A stretch of DNA of 64,000 nucleotides from Micromonospora endolithica (GCF_003626595.1 NZ_RBAK01000015.1:96353-160352); one strand, 5' to 3'; numbered from the stretch's first letter, positions 42,065 through 50,096 are shown. A program made the numbers and translations. Notes: generated from the sequence alone by a model not told the origin.

Positions 42065-43327
42065 TTAGACCGCCCGGCGCTTGCGGTACGCGGCCAGGTC
42101 AACGACGCCGCCCGCTGTAGCCGACGCTGCGGGCTGAGCGGGTGCCGGCTCGGCCGTGGCTGCCCGCTGGCGTGCTTCGGCGCGCAGGGCGGCGAAGGCG
42201 GCCGACACGTCGCGCCGGGCGTGGTCGAGGACATGCCCATACACGTCCAATGTGATCGACGGGCGGCTGTGCCCTAGCCGCTTGCTGACGTACTGCACAT
42301 CCCCGTTCGTGATCAGCAGCATGGCCGACGCGTGGTAGTGCCGCAGGTCATGGAATCGAACGCCCTTCATCCCGAGGGAGCGCATCAGGGGACGCCAACA
42401 GCGCTCGTTGAAGTCGTTCTGCCGGTACGGGGTGCCGCCGATCCCGAAGACGAAGTCATCCGGGGCCATCCCCTCGACGTGGGCGGCGAGGCGGCGGCAC
42501 AGGTCCGCGTTCAGGTCGTCCACCACCCGGACGCCCGCCTTGCTCTTGGGCGTGCCGAGGGTCAGCTTGCCCTTGATCTCCTGGCTCGTCTCCTCCACGG
42601 AGAGCAGCCGCGCGGCGGTGTCCAGCCGATGCACGCGCAGCCCTGCGAGCTCACCCGCTCGGCAGCCGCTCTCTACGGCCAACTCGACCAACAGTCGCCA
42701 GCGGTCCGGCCGGTTGCTCGGCGCGTCGGGCACGGCGGTCACGATCTGCTCCACGTCCGGTGGCTGTAGGACGATCTCAACGCGCCTGCTCCTCAGCTTC
42801 GGCTTGGCCACCTGTAGCGCGGGGTTCGTCTTGATGTAGCCGCTCAGTACGGCGTGGCCCATCACGCCGCGCAGCACGTGCACCACGTGCCGGACGGTGG
42901 AGGGTGCGTAGGTTTCCATCAGCTCACCCACCAGTCGGCTCAGCTCGTCGTACCCGATCCGGCCGACCTGCGCGGCGTGCAACGGCTTGCAGTGCTTGTC
43001 GTACCTCGTCCGGTAGCCGTACTGCGTGCTCGGCTTCAGTCCGCGTACGTGCGGGCTGGCAAGCCAGGCTTCGGCCACGTCGGCAAACCGCACCTCCCCG
43101 GCGCTCTTGGGGATGAACTGCCGCTCCTGTACGTCGATCCGCGCCTCATTGATGGCCGCGCGGGCGGCTGGCTTGGTGTCGTAGGTGCCGACGTTGCGCA
43201 GCTTGCCCAGGGCGTCATGGATTCGGGCTTCGTACTTCGTCACGGTCCGGCCGTCCTGGTACGTGCGGATGACCTTTCGGACGCCGGGGACGTCCGTGGC
43301 GGTGCGCTTGATCTTCGGCCGGGCCAT
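42065..43327 (-). CDS. int: Tyrosine recombinase / phage integrase
   Basis: Site-specific recombinase of 420 aa. It has an N-terminal arm-binding region (RKVIRTYQDGRTVTKYEARIHD), a SAM-like core-binding domain (about 75-165; FADVAEAWLASPHVRGLKPSTQYGYRTRYDKH), and a catalytic domain with Arg in ESGCRAGELAGLRV, His-x-x-Arg in HDLRHYHASAMLL, HxLGH-type RLGHSRPSITLDVYGH with the nucleophile Tyr, and a Lys in the beta hairpin. An Ala-rich tail follows. It probably catalyses insertion at the nei/fpg site. It starts one base after the serine recombinase stop. Its place, 2.6 kb from attL in an operon, is unusual, since integrase genes generally sit beside an att site. Confidence 0.92.
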   Translation of the reverse strand: MARPKIKRTATDVPGVRKVIRTYQDGRTVTKYEARIHDALGKLRNVGTYDTKPAARAAINEARIDVQERQFIPKSAGEVRFADVAEAWLASPHVRGLKPSTQYGYRTRYDKHCKPLHAAQVGRIGYDELSRLVGELMETYAPSTVRHVVHVLRGVMGHAVLSGYIKTNPALQVAKPKLRSRRVEIVLQPPDVEQIVTAVPDAPSNRPDRWRLLVELAVESGCRAGELAGLRVHRLDTAARLLSVEETSQEIKGKLTLGTPKSKAGVRVVDDLNADLCRRLAAHVEGMAPDDFVFGIGGTPYRQNDFNERCWRPLMRSLGMKGVRFHDLRHYHASAMLLITNGDVQYVSKRLGHSRPSITLDVYGHVLDHARRDVSAAFAALRAEARQRAATAEPAPAQPAASATAGGVVDLAAYRKRRAV

Positions 43328-43328
43328 G

Positions 43329-44042
43329 TCAGCCCTCCTCCTTCGTCTGCGAAGCGGCGGTCTGCGATTGGCTGGCTTCGAGCGCGCTAGCGGCGACCAG
43401 GTCGAGGCGGTGACCGCTCAGCAACCGCCGCACGGTGGACGGGTGCCAGTCGCGACCGCCCACGGTCGGCACAGCGCGCCTAGACAGTTCGGCGGCTATG
43501 GCGCGGCACCCCATGCCCTCTACGTCGGCCAGCGTGGCGACCAGGGCCACCACGTCGGCGCTGTACTGCCGGGGTCGGCCGAGCCGTACGCCTTGGCGCT
43601 TGAGCGCCTGGAGCCCTTCGCTGGTGCGCTGGCCGATCAGCTCGCGTTCGAGCTGCGCCCATACGGCTGCCATCCCGGCGAACGCCCGGCCGTACGGCGT
43701 GGACAGATCGAACCGCGGATCAAGGACGACGAGGTTCCACTTGCGCTTCTGGGCGCGCTCGACCATCGTCGCGAAGTCGATGACGCTGCGGCTCAGGCGG
43801 TCGAGCTTGGCGACGACCATCCCGGCGTACTCCCGCTTGTCGAGCGCAGCCAGCGCCCGGCGCAGGTCCGGGCGGTTGGTGTCCTTGGCGCTGTAGCCGG
43901 GGTCCCCGAACCACGTCAGGTCCCAGCCGTTGCGGTCGCCCTCCTGCTGAATGGCGTAGCCCTGCGCGTCCATGCCGTTGCCGTCCTCGGCCTGCTCCTC
44001 GGTGCTGACGCGTCGGTAGCCGATCATCGGGATGCCGCTCAT
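43329..44042 (-). CDS. Serine recombinase of the resolvase/invertase family
   Basis: A 237-aa protein with a complete resolvase domain: the nucleophile Ser in GYRRVSTEEQAEDG, YSAKDTNRPDLRRALAALDKREYAGMVVAKLDRLSRSVIDF (Arg/Asp/Arg of the active site), TPYGRAFAGMAAVWAQLERELI and a C-terminal HTH (GMGCRAIAAELSRRAVPTVGGRDWHPSTVRRLL). It is a small or medium form lacking the zinc and coiled-coil domains of large serine integrases. It may resolve multimers or invert a segment; whether it takes part in integration is unknown. Start at ATG 44042 overlaps the upstream gene stop. Confidence 0.9.
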   Translation of the reverse strand: MSGIPMIGYRRVSTEEQAEDGNGMDAQGYAIQQEGDRNGWDLTWFGDPGYSAKDTNRPDLRRALAALDKREYAGMVVAKLDRLSRSVIDFATMVERAQKRKWNLVVLDPRFDLSTPYGRAFAGMAAVWAQLERELIGQRTSEGLQALKRQGVRLGRPRQYSADVVALVATLADVEGMGCRAIAAELSRRAVPTVGGRDWHPSTVRRLLSGHRLDLVAASALEASQSQTAASQTKEEG

Positions 44043-44905
44043 GCGTCGTCCCCGTCCTCGGCGCCGAAGAGGACCTCGGTGACGTCCTCCGCGTACAGGT
44101 CGTCATGCAGCCCGTCGGTGATCTCGTCCATGAGCGCCAGGGTGGTCAGCGCCCGGCGGACCGTGGCCTTGCTGGTGCCGCACTCCTCGGCCACCTGCCG
44201 CACGGTCGCGCCCTGGTCGACGCGCAGCCGGTACCACTCGGCCACCTCCAACGCGTCACCGGTCAGCCACGGCAGCCGGCGGGTCGTGCCGTTGGACCGC
44301 AGGCGGTACAGCTTGACCGTGCCAGCGGCGCAGGCGGCGGCGAGCGGACTCGGGGCGGCGGCGTCGTCCTCTTCGTCCTCTTCGTCCGTGGGCGGAGCGG
44401 GCGGGGCGGAGTCCTCAGCCTGCGCCGGGTCAGCCGATGCGGGCTCCTCGGTCAGCGGCTCCGGCCCGTACGGCGCAGCGGCCATAGCCGGGGCGGGAAC
44501 GGTGTGGTCGGCCACCGGGGCAACCGGGGCGGGTTCGGGCGTCTGGGTCGGGATGGGGTCGGTTGCCTCGGCGGCCGGGGCGGCGGTGGCTTGCATGGCT
44601 GGCCCTTCCGGGTAGTTGACGCTCCCATCGAGCGCCTTCGATGACCAGCATGCAGACGAACGCGAGAAAAGTTCAGGACTCTGCGGGGACGAGTCGTCAC
44701 CGTCTCCCGGCGCGCGGCTATAGGCGCGGCAGCCGTGGCACCAGACCAGGTCACCGGCCAGCGGTGGCGGGTCGTAGTAGGTCACGTGTCCGCAGGCGAG
44801 CGCGGCAGCCGGAGCCGTGGGGCCGGGGCGTGGGCGAGGCAGGGCCGGGTGTCGTCCGATGCGTCGTCGCCGTTTGGCGTCCGACCGGCGAGCGACCCGG
44901 CCCAT
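44039..44905 (-). CDS. Protein with N-terminal CxxC segment, acidic linker and C-terminal helix-turn-helix
   Basis: A 288-aa protein. Residues 30-62 contain CGHVTYYDPPPLAGDLVWCHGC, a likely metal-binding pair of Cys. A long Pro/Ala/Glu-rich linker (EPAPVAPVADHTVPAPA, PPTDEEDEEDDAA) is followed by an HTH (ATVRQVAEECGTSKATVRRALTTL). The start at ATG 44905 has an excellent AAGGAGAGGC site. An in-frame internal ATG at 44596 with GGAAGGG would give a 185-aa form lacking the Cys region, so two isoforms are possible. Its ATGA-type overlap with the serine recombinase gene suggests a regulatory or recombination-accessory role; this is inference. Confidence 0.65.
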   Translation of the reverse strand: MGRVARRSDAKRRRRIGRHPALPRPRPGPTAPAAALACGHVTYYDPPPLAGDLVWCHGCRAYSRAPGDGDDSSPQSPELFSRSSACWSSKALDGSVNYPEGPAMQATAAPAAEATDPIPTQTPEPAPVAPVADHTVPAPAMAAAPYGPEPLTEEPASADPAQAEDSAPPAPPTDEEDEEDDAAAPSPLAAACAAGTVKLYRLRSNGTTRRLPWLTGDALEVAEWYRLRVDQGATVRQVAEECGTSKATVRRALTTLALMDEITDGLHDDLYAEDVTEVLFGAEDGDDA

Positions 44906-44969
44906 GCCTCTCCTTACCGTGCGTAGTTGGTGACCTGTCCGCGTTACCGGCGCATCGCGCGACGCCGGT

Positions 44970-45503
44970 CTACTCGTCGGGGTCGTCCTCGTCGTGCTGC
45001 GCGTAGCGGTCGTGTCGCCAGGGCGGCACCTCGTCGCCCTCGCCGTTGACCACGTAGGCGAAGACGCCTTCCCACTTCGGCGTCTCCACTTCGACCTTGG
45101 AGCTTGGACCGAGGCCGGCGCGGTCGAGGATGGCCGTTGCCGCCCGTGTCCGGTCGGAGTCCTTCGGCGTGCTTCGGACAATCTCCCCGAGCGCAGAAAG
45201 AGCGGGGTCGACGAGTTCCAGCAGTCGCCGCGCGGCTGCCTTGCGGACGTTGGCTGCGCTCGCGCCGTGGGACACGCAGACGCCGGTGCCGGGGACAGCA
45301 GCCTTACGGCACGGGTCGCCGGTCTGGGAGCTGTGAGCGTGACACTTGCCGCAGGTCGGGCACGGCTGCTCCTTGGCCACGTTCTGATGATCGGTACACA
45401 TCTCCCGGCCCTTGGTGTCTAGGGGGACGTCGCGTCCATGGGTGGACGATTCTGGGGCGGCGGGCGGGCGGCGAGCGCGCCTGCGCTTCGGTTCGGTGGT
45501 CAT
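44970..45503 (-). CDS. Phage terminase small-subunit-like protein (candidate)
   Basis: A 177-aa protein. The segment TGDPCRKAAVPGTGVCVSHGASAANVRKAAARRLLELVDPALSALGEIV, followed by DRTRAATAILDRAGLGPSSKVEVE, matches the pattern I know from small terminase-like proteins of actinobacterial phages (C-R...G-x-V-C-x-x-HG-x-x-x-x-V-R-x-A-A, then ILDRAGL). A CPTCGKCHAH cluster precedes it. If correct, it would recognise the element's DNA for packaging. No large terminase is present. The ATG at 45503 has GAGGAG six bases upstream. The iteron-like region lies directly upstream. Confidence 0.6.
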   Translation of the reverse strand: MTTEPKRRRARRPPAAPESSTHGRDVPLDTKGREMCTDHQNVAKEQPCPTCGKCHAHSSQTGDPCRKAAVPGTGVCVSHGASAANVRKAAARRLLELVDPALSALGEIVRSTPKDSDRTRAATAILDRAGLGPSSKVEVETPKWEGVFAYVVNGEGDEVPPWRHDRYAQHDEDDPDE

Positions 45504-45540
45504 CTCATCTCCTCGATTCGTTTCCCAAGGCCAGCCCGCA

Positions 45541-45624
45541 GCCTGTCTGTGTATAGACACAGACAGACAGGCTTGCGGTGGCTTGTCTGTCTGGTGTGCA
45601 GACGGGCCAGACAAACCAGACAAG
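45541..45624. other. Iteron-like repeats, candidate replication origin
   Basis: Two dyads built on the same word. Dyad 1: CTGTCTGTGT (45543-45552) with ACACAGACAG (45557-45566), loop ATAG. Dyad 2: TTGTCTGTCTGG (45583-45594) facing direct repeats CCAGACAA at 45607-45614 and 45616-45623. Six or more copies of GTCTG/CAGAC occur in 84 bp, directly downstream of the RepA-like ATPase gene. This is a typical position and form for a rep-bound origin; overlapping regulation of the terminase-like gene is also possible. Confidence 0.6.
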
Positions 45625-46764
45625 CTAGGGGAAGAGGCGTCTTTCTCCCGGCTTCAATTCCGCCGGATAGTGATGCTTGGTGTTGTTCTTGCCCGGCTCC
45701 ACGCGGATCAGGTCGAGCTCAACCGCCTTCTGGATGGCTTGGTTCTTGTACTTCGTGTCACCGGGCAGCCGCTCGCGGAGCTTGCCGCTGTTGATGCCGG
45801 GGTTCGCCTCGACGAGGGCAACCACGCTGGACACCAATCCGTCGGTCCGCCCCTGCGCGCGGCCAACCATCGCGGCGACGTGCAGCGAGTTGTCTTCCGG
45901 GGAGAACCCAATCTGCCGCTCGGCCAACCCGACGCCCCGGCCGTCCGCCCGTAGGTACCGCTGCCCGTGCTTGCGACCGTCTTCCTTGACCTCGAACTGC
46001 TTCGTGTACAGCCAACGCACATCAGCCCAGTCGTCCACCGAGCTCGCGCCGCGTACGTGCTCGCCGCCTTCCTCAGCCTCGCCGCGCCCCGTGTGGGCGG
46101 GCAGCCACAGATCCACGACGCCCGACGCCTCCTTGAGCGGGTCCACGCAGTCGAGCAACCACATGCGGGCTTCGCTGTTGTCGTTCTCGTTGCGCAGACG
46201 GGCAGCCGCGCCGAACGGGTCCAGGATCAGCCCGGTGCAGTCCCGCTCAGCCAGCCAGTCCGCCGCCCAGTCGAACGCCCGAGGGCTGCGCAGATCGAAC
46301 CGCTTGCCGCGCAGGTGCAACACGCAGACACGCTCGGGATGACGGATGCCCAGCGGCCGGGCGTAGTCCAAGAACTGCTGTTCGGTCAGCTCGTAGTTGA
46401 AGATGGCCAGGTTGCCGCCATCCGTGCTCATCTCGAACTCGTCCAGGAACGGTTCGTCATCCGCCCAACTGCGAGCCAGGTTGAGGATGAGCGTCGTCTT
46501 GCCGACCTTGTACTGTGCCGCGATCAGCCCGTTACCGCCGCGCGGGTGTAGCTCCTTGATCGTGTACTGCAAAGGCTCCTGCGGCTTGGCCAGCATCTCG
46601 GCCAGCGTGCCGCCCGAGTCCGGCGGGATGAACTCCGCATCGGCTCTCTTCTCTTCGTGCTTCCGCCGCGCCCACTCCCGCGCCTCCAGTTGTTCCAGCG
46701 CGGTCTGCCGCAGCTTGCGAGCCCTGACCCGGCCGTCGGTCTTCGGAGTGATGGGCGCGGTCAC
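45625..46764 (-). CDS. RepA-like AAA/RecA-fold ATPase (predicted replicative helicase)
   Basis: A 379-aa protein of the RepA/AAA_25 type. Walker A is AAQYKVGKTTLILNLA, Walker B CTGLILDPFG, followed by the DnaB-like block LWLPAHTGRGEAEEGGEHVRGASSVDDWADV. An N-terminal basic/helical region and a C-terminal winged-helix-like region (SSVVALVEANPGINSGKLRERL, KNQAIQKAVELDLIRVEPG) flank the ATPase. It most likely acts as hexameric helicase or loader for autonomous replication together with the adjacent primase. The ATG overlaps the primase stop by four bases. An iteron-like region follows its 3' end. Confidence 0.85.
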   Translation of the reverse strand: MTAPITPKTDGRVRARKLRQTALEQLEAREWARRKHEEKRADAEFIPPDSGGTLAEMLAKPQEPLQYTIKELHPRGGNGLIAAQYKVGKTTLILNLARSWADDEPFLDEFEMSTDGGNLAIFNYELTEQQFLDYARPLGIRHPERVCVLHLRGKRFDLRSPRAFDWAADWLAERDCTGLILDPFGAAARLRNENDNSEARMWLLDCVDPLKEASGVVDLWLPAHTGRGEAEEGGEHVRGASSVDDWADVRWLYTKQFEVKEDGRKHGQRYLRADGRGVGLAERQIGFSPEDNSLHVAAMVGRAQGRTDGLVSSVVALVEANPGINSGKLRERLPGDTKYKNQAIQKAVELDLIRVEPGKNNTKHHYPAELKPGERRLFP

Positions 46765-47471
46765 AGCGCACCGATCCAGCCGTAGCCGTGCTGCGCGGCA
46801 ATCTGCGCGCTGTACTGCGCTGCCTGCTCGCGTAACCGCTGCTCGTTGACCACTCGCCAGTCACGCCGCCCGAGCCCGGCCGCGTAGTGGTCGGCCAGGT
46901 CGTTACCGGCAGGGCTGCGGAGGACCTTGATCTGTTCGCGTGCGAGCCCGGCGTACTGCATCAGCCCGTCCAACCGGCAGGCCGCGTCGTAGTAGCCGGG
47001 GATGTCCCGGTCCGCCACCACGTACACGTACGCCGCACCCATGAGCCAGCGGCACTGTTCGGGATAGACCTTCCCTGCGCCGCCGTGGTGGCTGGTGGCG
47101 ATGAGCCCGTGCTGACGCGCTACGTCGGCGTCCTTCTCGCCTTCCACCCACCAGACCGCGCGCCCCTGCCGCACGGCGCGCAGCACGTCCGGCAGCCGGT
47201 ACAGGTACGCGTCGGCGTTCCACGGCTTGCGTGGCGACCACGACCGCTCCCCACGTGGCTGTCGGTAGAACAGTTCCTTGTCGCGGCCGTCGCCTTCGAC
47301 CAGGCGGTACCGCAGCTTCTGAAAGATTAGCTCGCCGTACTGGTTGTGGAAGTCATACGCGCAGACGAACTCCAACAGTCGGCCGCGCCGCTTGATGAGC
47401 CGGGCGGGAGTGGGCCGGGCCAGCGGGATTGGACCGCTGGCCCGTTGCCGAGGGGTGCTAGCGTGTGTCAC
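46761..47471 (-). CDS. TOPRIM-domain DNA primase-like protein
   Basis: A 236-aa protein. The TOPRIM core has the catalytic Glu in VWWVEGEKDADVARQHGL and the metal-binding D-x-D in VYVVADRDIPGYYDA, with TSHHGGAGKVY between. The N-terminal part (FVCAYDFHNQYGELIFQKLRYR) resembles the zinc-finger-adjacent region of phage primase/helicase proteins, but no zinc cysteines are seen. Likely synthesises primers for element replication with the coupled RepA-like ATPase. Start is a GTG at 47471 preceded by AAGGAAGAAGG. Confidence 0.82.
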   Translation of the reverse strand: MTHASTPRQRASGPIPLARPTPARLIKRRGRLLEFVCAYDFHNQYGELIFQKLRYRLVEGDGRDKELFYRQPRGERSWSPRKPWNADAYLYRLPDVLRAVRQGRAVWWVEGEKDADVARQHGLIATSHHGGAGKVYPEQCRWLMGAAYVYVVADRDIPGYYDAACRLDGLMQYAGLAREQIKVLRSPAGNDLADHYAAGLGRRDWRVVNEQRLREQAAQYSAQIAAQHGYGWIGAL

Positions 47472-47521
47472 GGATACCTTCTTCCTTCCGAGTAGGGGCG
47501 GCCCGCCAGCCGCCCCTCTCG

Positions 47522-47707
47522 CTATTCGCGGGCATCGCGGCCGGCTAATTCGCGCGACGCGCGAGCCCTGCGCCGACCCTCAGCTAGAGCGCGACCCTGC
47601 GCCGCGCGCTCCTCCGGGGTGGCCCTCTCCCAGCGCTTACGAGCCCCGGCGCGACCAAGCGCGCTCAGCGCCGCCCGCTCCTGTTCGGTCAATTCGATTT
47701 CCGCCAT
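47522..47707 (-). CDS. Small basic protein of unknown function (61 aa)
   Basis: MAEIELTEQERAALSALGRAGARKRWERATPEERAAQGRALAEGRRR and so on: a highly charged helical 61-aa protein. The TPEERAAQGRALAEGRRRA pattern resembles small helical proteins found in plasmids and phages. ATG at 47707 with GAGGGAG eight bases upstream; an alternative ATG lies seven codons earlier. Possibly DNA-binding by charge, which is inference. Confidence 0.6.
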   Translation of the reverse strand: MAEIELTEQERAALSALGRAGARKRWERATPEERAAQGRALAEGRRRARASRELAGRDARE

Positions 47708-47772
47708 TGCTTCTCCCTCAATGGACATTTGCCGCTAAATAAGCTACAGAGCCCGCAGCCCTCATCCGGCGG

Positions 47773-48135
47773 TCATTTATTAGCGCGCGGCAATGGCACG
47801 AGAAGCAGACAGTTGTCGGGATCGTCAAGCAGGCGGGATAGCGCCTCATCCACATAGGGCAGCACAGCCGCGACATCATCGCCGTGCGCCCCGTACCAGT
47901 TGCTCGCAGCCCAGCGGCGCACATCGGCCAGCGGCCAGACGCGCCCGTGCGGCAGGCCCAGAAGGCTGCCAGGCCGATAGACACACTTGGCCCGGTAGTC
48001 CCGGCGCAGTTGTTCGGCGGCCCGGCTGAGCGGCCCTGCGCTGGTCAGCGCCAATGCGACGACGCCGTGAGTACGATTCATCCTGCGTATATCCCGGGCG
48101 CAGGTTGGTAGGCTTGCCGTGGCAGCGATGGCCAT
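47773..48135 (-). CDS. Protein of unknown function (120 aa)
   Basis: MAIAATASLPTCARDIRRMNRTHGVVALALTSAGPLSRAAEQLRRDY and on. No recognised domain. The region YRPGSLLGLPHGRVWPLADVRRWAASNWYG looks structured. The ATG at 48135 has GGAAGG eight bases upstream; a second ATG at 48081 is possible. Part of the leftward series between the capsid-like gene and the replication genes. Confidence 0.5.
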   Translation of the reverse strand: MAIAATASLPTCARDIRRMNRTHGVVALALTSAGPLSRAAEQLRRDYRAKCVYRPGSLLGLPHGRVWPLADVRRWAASNWYGAHGDDVAAVLPYVDEALSRLLDDPDNCLLLVPLPRANK

Positions 48136-48204
48136 CTTGCACCTTCCTTCCGCGTCGGCGGGCCGGTCTTCCCATCCCAGGAACCGGCCCGCCGACGATT
48201 GCGA

Positions 48205-48414
48205 CTACTTCTGACGACTGGCGAGCCAGGCGGCCCAACTCGCCGGGTCAACCCTCAGGACGTTGAGCCGGAAGGCGTTCAGCTCCTTGGAGGCGATGGC
48301 GCGCCGGATGTACCGGCCGCGCACGCCGTATTCCTCTTCCAGGTCGGCCACGGTGGGCCAGCCAGCCGCGACCTTGGCTCGGGCCAGGACGTCGGCGGTC
48401 GTCTCGGTGTTCAT
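48205..48414 (-). CDS. Excisionase-like helix-turn-helix protein (69 aa)
   Basis: WPTVADLEEEYGVRGRYIRRAIASKELNAFRLNVLRVDPASWAAWLA resembles the MerR-like winged helix of AlpA/Xis-type excisionases. ATG at 48414 with GGAGG seven bases upstream; it overlaps the stop of the upstream gene (ATGA). Role in excision or regulation is inferred. A second protein of similar type is encoded near attR. Confidence 0.65.
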   Translation of the reverse strand: MNTETTADVLARAKVAAGWPTVADLEEEYGVRGRYIRRAIASKELNAFRLNVLRVDPASWAAWLASRQK

Positions 48415-48914
48415 CGGTCCTCCGGGTGGTCCGGCGTGGGGCGGGTGAAGATGAAGTGCAGCGGCTTGACCGCCCGATCCAGGGCAGCCACGCACCCGCC
48501 GCACAGCGCCAGCGCCACGATCTGCGGAGGAGCGGGCACGGGCAGCCAGGCCACCACCGGAGCGGCGAGGCTGCGGCAGCGGTCGCACTTGTCGCCGTCC
48601 GTGGCCACCGACCGGATCACCGCGTCCAACGCCGTGGCGTCGGTCTGGTCGGCTGGCTTGGCGGCAGGGTCGAGCCGCACCTGAGTCCCGGTGACGAGCA
48701 GGTACGACTGACCCCAGAGGCGTTCGTCCGGCGGGTACTCCCCGGCCTCGGCCCCGCCGTGCAGCGCAGCCCGGATCAGCTCATCCACCCGCCGGTCATG
48801 GTTGGCGAGTCCGTTGGTGGGGTAGGCGCACAGCGCCCACCGCTTCGCCGCGAGGTCCCCGTCCATCGCCGCGCGCAGGCTGGCTCGGTGGGTCTCCGTG
48901 GAGATCGCGTCCAT
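48411..48914 (-). CDS. Protein with CxxC pairs, unknown function (167 aa)
   Basis: A 167-aa protein beginning MDAISTETHRASLRAAMDGDLAAKRW. The C-terminal half has CDRC and CGGC about 40 residues apart, a likely zinc ribbon. It starts one base after the capsid-like gene stop, so it is probably cotranscribed with it. I cannot assign a function; a virion- or capsid-associated role is conceivable only from position. Confidence 0.55.
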   Translation of the reverse strand: MDAISTETHRASLRAAMDGDLAAKRWALCAYPTNGLANHDRRVDELIRAALHGGAEAGEYPPDERLWGQSYLLVTGTQVRLDPAAKPADQTDATALDAVIRSVATDGDKCDRCRSLAAPVVAWLPVPAPPQIVALALCGGCVAALDRAVKPLHFIFTRPTPDHPEDR

Positions 48915-48915
48915 G

Positions 48916-50007
48916 TCAGGCCACGACCCGCGCGTACTTGACCGGGGTGGCGTAGTTGACGTTCGTCGTCACCTGCATGACGGCTGCCGCGCCCCGGTGC
49001 CGGACGCCCGTGCCGAACGACCGCTGGTAGTAGCTGTGCTGGAGCGGGTAGTCCGGGCTCGGGCCGGGGATGCTGCGGAGACCCTGGTACTCCGAGCGCG
49101 GGTGCTGGCGGAAGCCGACCGGGTTGCGGGTGCCGTTGGCTCCGTCGCTGGCGACGACCAGCACGTAACCGGCGGGCATCAGGTGCGTCTCGGCCACGTA
49201 CGCAGGCCCGAAACCTCCGATTAGCGCGAGCCGACCGTACTGCGCGGGCGGGGTGTCGCCGACGATCGTCTGGTCGGTCAGGTAGGCGGGTGCGCTCTCC
49301 CCGGCGATGAAGTCCCAGGGCGAGTCAGCGCCCACGCGGAACCCGCGCACCTCCTCCGCCTCCTGCGGGTTGACCAGGGCGAGCAGTTGGCTGCCGTCCG
49401 CGCCGTACCCGTGCTCGCGGACCTTGCTGATGAGCGCCGCCAGGTCCACCCCGTCGAACGTGGCCGCGCCGCTGGTGATGTAGTGGGTGTGCGTGCCGTC
49501 GAAGGTCTGGCCCTCGAAGATCGGCGGCACGGTGCCGTCCCCGTTGTACAGCGGACGGACCGCCATGCCCTCCGGGTTGACGCGCTCGGCGTTGTTCAGC
49601 AGCGCCCCGAGCACCGCTTCGAAGACCTGCCGGTTGTCCGCCTCCATCACCGTGTCGAGCACGTTGCGGATCTGCTCGGCGCTGGCGTCCCGCAGGAACT
49701 TCCAGGTGTACCGGGTGGCCGTGTCGAAGTCCTTGAAGTTGAAGCCCAGCTTCAGGGGCGTCGCGTCCGGGCGCATGCCCACCGGCACGCCGTACTCGCT
49801 GGCCTCCTCGAAGACCTCGGAGTAGATCGCCTGGATGACGTCCTCGCTGGCCGTGGTCACGTTGTAGCTCAGCAGGCCGCGCAGGGTGTCCCGCTGGCCG
49901 TTGTACAGCCGCAGGGCCTCCGTGACCTCGCGGTACATGGTGGCAAGGTCGGTGCCGTCCCCGCTCCGCGTGACGACGTCCGACGCCGTGTTGAATCCTC
50001 GTGCCAT
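48916..50007 (-). CDS. Phage major-capsid-like protein (HK97-fold candidate)
   Basis: A 363-aa protein. Pattern points are MARGFNTASDVVTRSGDGTDL, LLSYNVTTASEDVIQAI, FDTATRYTWKFLRDASAEQIRNVLDTVMEADNRQVFEAVLGAL, and the C-terminal LQHSYYQRSFGTGVRHRGAAAVMQVTTNVNYATPVKYARV. The long helix before an extended beta domain and the final strand resemble HK97-fold capsid proteins of actinobacterial phages; no delta or protease domain is fused. An encapsulin-type shell protein is a possible alternative. The ATG at 50007 has AAGGAG seven bases upstream. A TATGCT promoter element (50047-50052, minus strand) lies 40 bases upstream. It is the first gene of the leftward operon. Confidence 0.7.
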   Translation of the reverse strand: MARGFNTASDVVTRSGDGTDLATMYREVTEALRLYNGQRDTLRGLLSYNVTTASEDVIQAIYSEVFEEASEYGVPVGMRPDATPLKLGFNFKDFDTATRYTWKFLRDASAEQIRNVLDTVMEADNRQVFEAVLGALLNNAERVNPEGMAVRPLYNGDGTVPPIFEGQTFDGTHTHYITSGAATFDGVDLAALISKVREHGYGADGSQLLALVNPQEAEEVRGFRVGADSPWDFIAGESAPAYLTDQTIVGDTPPAQYGRLALIGGFGPAYVAETHLMPAGYVLVVASDGANGTRNPVGFRQHPRSEYQGLRSIPGPSPDYPLQHSYYQRSFGTGVRHRGAAAVMQVTTNVNYATPVKYARVVA

Positions 50008-50096
50008 TACGCGCTCCTTGTCCGTGTTGTCCGTATTGGCCACCACAGCATATGAGCCCTCAGTCCATTTCGGACGGTCGATTCTTGGGAGGGGTG

